Assembly: GCF_020149765.1 (NCBI RefSeq)
Contig: NZ_CP083809.1
Location: 2,170,001 to 2,234,000, forward strand
Origin: Pantoea agglomerans
Lineage (GTDB): Bacteria; Pseudomonadota; Gammaproteobacteria; Enterobacterales; Enterobacteriaceae
Length of the DNA: 64,000 bases
Direction: 5' to 3'
Under the pieces are notes generated by a model. It saw only the letters and a program-made list of their open reading frames with translations. It made no database searches and was not told where the DNA came from. The translations under genes were made by a program, and so were the position numbers. Positions 63,092-64,000 of this stretch are shown here, piece after piece. How positions within the stretch are numbered: position 1 is the first letter of the stretch; each line of letters opens with the position of its first letter.

Positions 63092-63120
63092 TTGAATTGC
63101 TTGCCCACTCCTCATAAGAT
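63092..63120 (+). promoter_or_regulatory. kduI promoter
   Basis: TTGAAT and TAAGAT are separated by 17 bp. The start point would be near 63127, about 47 nt before the kduI ATG. Confidence 0.6.
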
Positions 63121-63173
63121 GCCCTGAGACGCCCTGCGGGGCACATCGACCTGTTTCGCCAGAGGGGACCAGA

Positions 63174-64000
63174 ATGGACGTTCGTCAAAGTATTCATAGC
63201 GAGCATGCCCGCCAGCTCGACACCGCCGCGCTGCGCCGCGAATTTTTAATTGAGAAAATTTTTGAAGCCGACCGCTATACGCTCACCTACAGCCATATCG
63301 ACCGCATTATTATCGGCGGCGTGATGCCGGTCGCCGACGGCGTTACCTTCGGCAACGAGATGGGCAAGCAGCTCGGCGTCAGCTATTTTCTGGAGCGCCG
63401 CGAGCTGGGCGTCATCAATATCGGCGGGCCGGGCACCATCGAGGTAGACGGCAAACTCTGGGAGATTGGCCCGGAAGAGGCGCTTTACGTCGGCAAAGGC
63501 GCCCAGACGCTGCGCTTTTGCAGCAGCGACGCCTCCCGACCGGCCAAATTTTATTTCAACAGCGCGCCCGCCCACAGCCGCTTTCCCGATAAAAAAGTCG
63601 GCAAAGAGGAGGCGGTTCGCACCACGCTGGGCGATGCGGCCACCTCAAACCGCCGCACCATCAATAAATATCTGGTGCCGGACGTGCTGCCGACCTGCCA
63701 GCTCACCATGGGGCTGACCCGCCTGGACGAAGGCAACCTGTGGAACACCATGCCGTGCCACACTCACGAACGCCGGATGGAGGTCTATTTCTACTTCGAT
63801 ATGAACCCGGACAGCGCGGTGTTTCATATGATGGGCCAGCCGCAGGAGACGCGTCATCTGCTGGTGCATAACGAACAGGCGGTTATCTCTCCCAGCTGGT
63901 CGATTCACGCCGGCGTCGGCACCGAACGCTACACCTTTATCTGGGGCATGGTCGGCGAGAACCAGGTATTCGACGACATGGATCATGTCAACATCCGCGA
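63174..64000 (+). CDS. kduI: 5-keto-4-deoxyuronate isomerase KduI (3' end outside window)
   Basis: KduI converts 5-keto-4-deoxyuronate to 2,5-diketo-3-deoxygluconate in pectin and hexuronate breakdown. 275 of about 278 residues are inside the window; the frame runs off the end without a stop. It starts [20 protein letters not shown] behind [29 protein letters not shown], the Zn-binding [14 protein letters not shown] with two His and a Glu, and [12 protein letters not shown] with another His match E. coli KduI. A perfect KdgR operator lies upstream. Confidence 0.96.
   Translation, partial: MDVRQSIHSEHARQLDTAALRREFLIEKIFEADRYTLTYSHIDRIIIGGVMPVADGVTFGNEMGKQLGVSYFLERRELGVINIGGPGTIEVDGKLWEIGPEEALYVGKGAQTLRFCSSDASRPAKFYFNSAPAHSRFPDKKVGKEEAVRTTLGDAATSNRRTINKYLVPDVLPTCQLTMGLTRLDEGNLWNTMPCHTHERRMEVYFYFDMNPDSAVFHMMGQPQETRHLLVHNEQAVISPSWSIHAGVGTERYTFIWGMVGENQVFDDMDHVNIR

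Noticed and set aside
63246..63986. Minus-strand frames across the end of the window
   Set aside because: They lie antisense to kduI, which is strongly conserved and merely lacks a stop because the window ends.

Overview
This 64 kb window is an ordinary stretch of enterobacterial chromosome. About 69 protein genes, three tRNA genes and one small RNA follow the order of the E. coli K-12 gstA-thrS-hxpB region closely. Protein lengths and sequences are mostly within a few residues of the E. coli forms. The high GC content, the missing lhr and pfkB at their usual places and the local extra genes (an EptA-type transferase, a DUF2502 protein, an unknown lipoprotein, a Fur-controlled gene, kduI) suggest Erwiniaceae (Pantoea/Mixta/Erwinia) rather than Escherichia. 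That placement is inferred from synteny and recalled sequences, not from a search. I see no prophage, insertion sequence, CRISPR array, defence island or rRNA.

Layout: 1-5 kb holds the end of gstA, then a minus-strand group anmK-mliC-pdxH-tyrS-pdxY (anhydromuramic acid recycling, lysozyme inhibitor, vitamin B6, Tyr-tRNA synthetase). 5-9.4 kb holds slyB and slyA, with the ydhIJK efflux operon divergent from slyA and a near-perfect SlyA operator between them. 9.4-11.8 kb holds an unknown lipoprotein, sodC, ydhF and ydhL. 12-16.7 kb is a plus-strand stress cluster: eptA, nemR, nemA, gloA, rnt. 16.7-25.6 kb holds grxD, mepH, ynhF, purR, punR/punC, cfa, ribC and mdtK. 25.8-28.4 kb holds three tandem tRNA-Val(GAC) genes, pykF with a perfect Cra site, and lpp. 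28.5-35.1 kb holds ldtE and the sufABCDSE Fe-S assembly operon. 35.4-40.7 kb holds a Fur-boxed gene of unknown function, ydiJ, ydiK and the RprA small RNA with its RcsB box. 40.7-47 kb holds ppsA/ppsR, aroH and selO. 47-51.5 kb holds a degenerate EAL protein, nlpC, btuD-btuE-btuC and a small secreted DUF2502 protein. 51.7-59 kb is the translation operon thrS-infC-rpmI-rplT-pheM-pheS-pheT-ihfA, with its AUU start, ThrRS operator and Phe attenuator. 59-64 kb holds ydiY, ydiZ, yniA, yniB, hxpB and the start of a pectin/uronate function (kduI) under a perfect KdgR operator.

Regulation is unusually readable. By eye I can place operators for SlyA, NemR (two), PurR, Cra (two), Fur, RcsB and KdgR, plus a weaker PmrA candidate, several promoters and about fifteen hairpin terminators. 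The least described items are the iron-regulated unknown gene at 35493-35897, a possible 28-residue secreted peptide at 35201-35287, the lipoprotein at 9389-9856 and the eptA insertion upstream of nemR.
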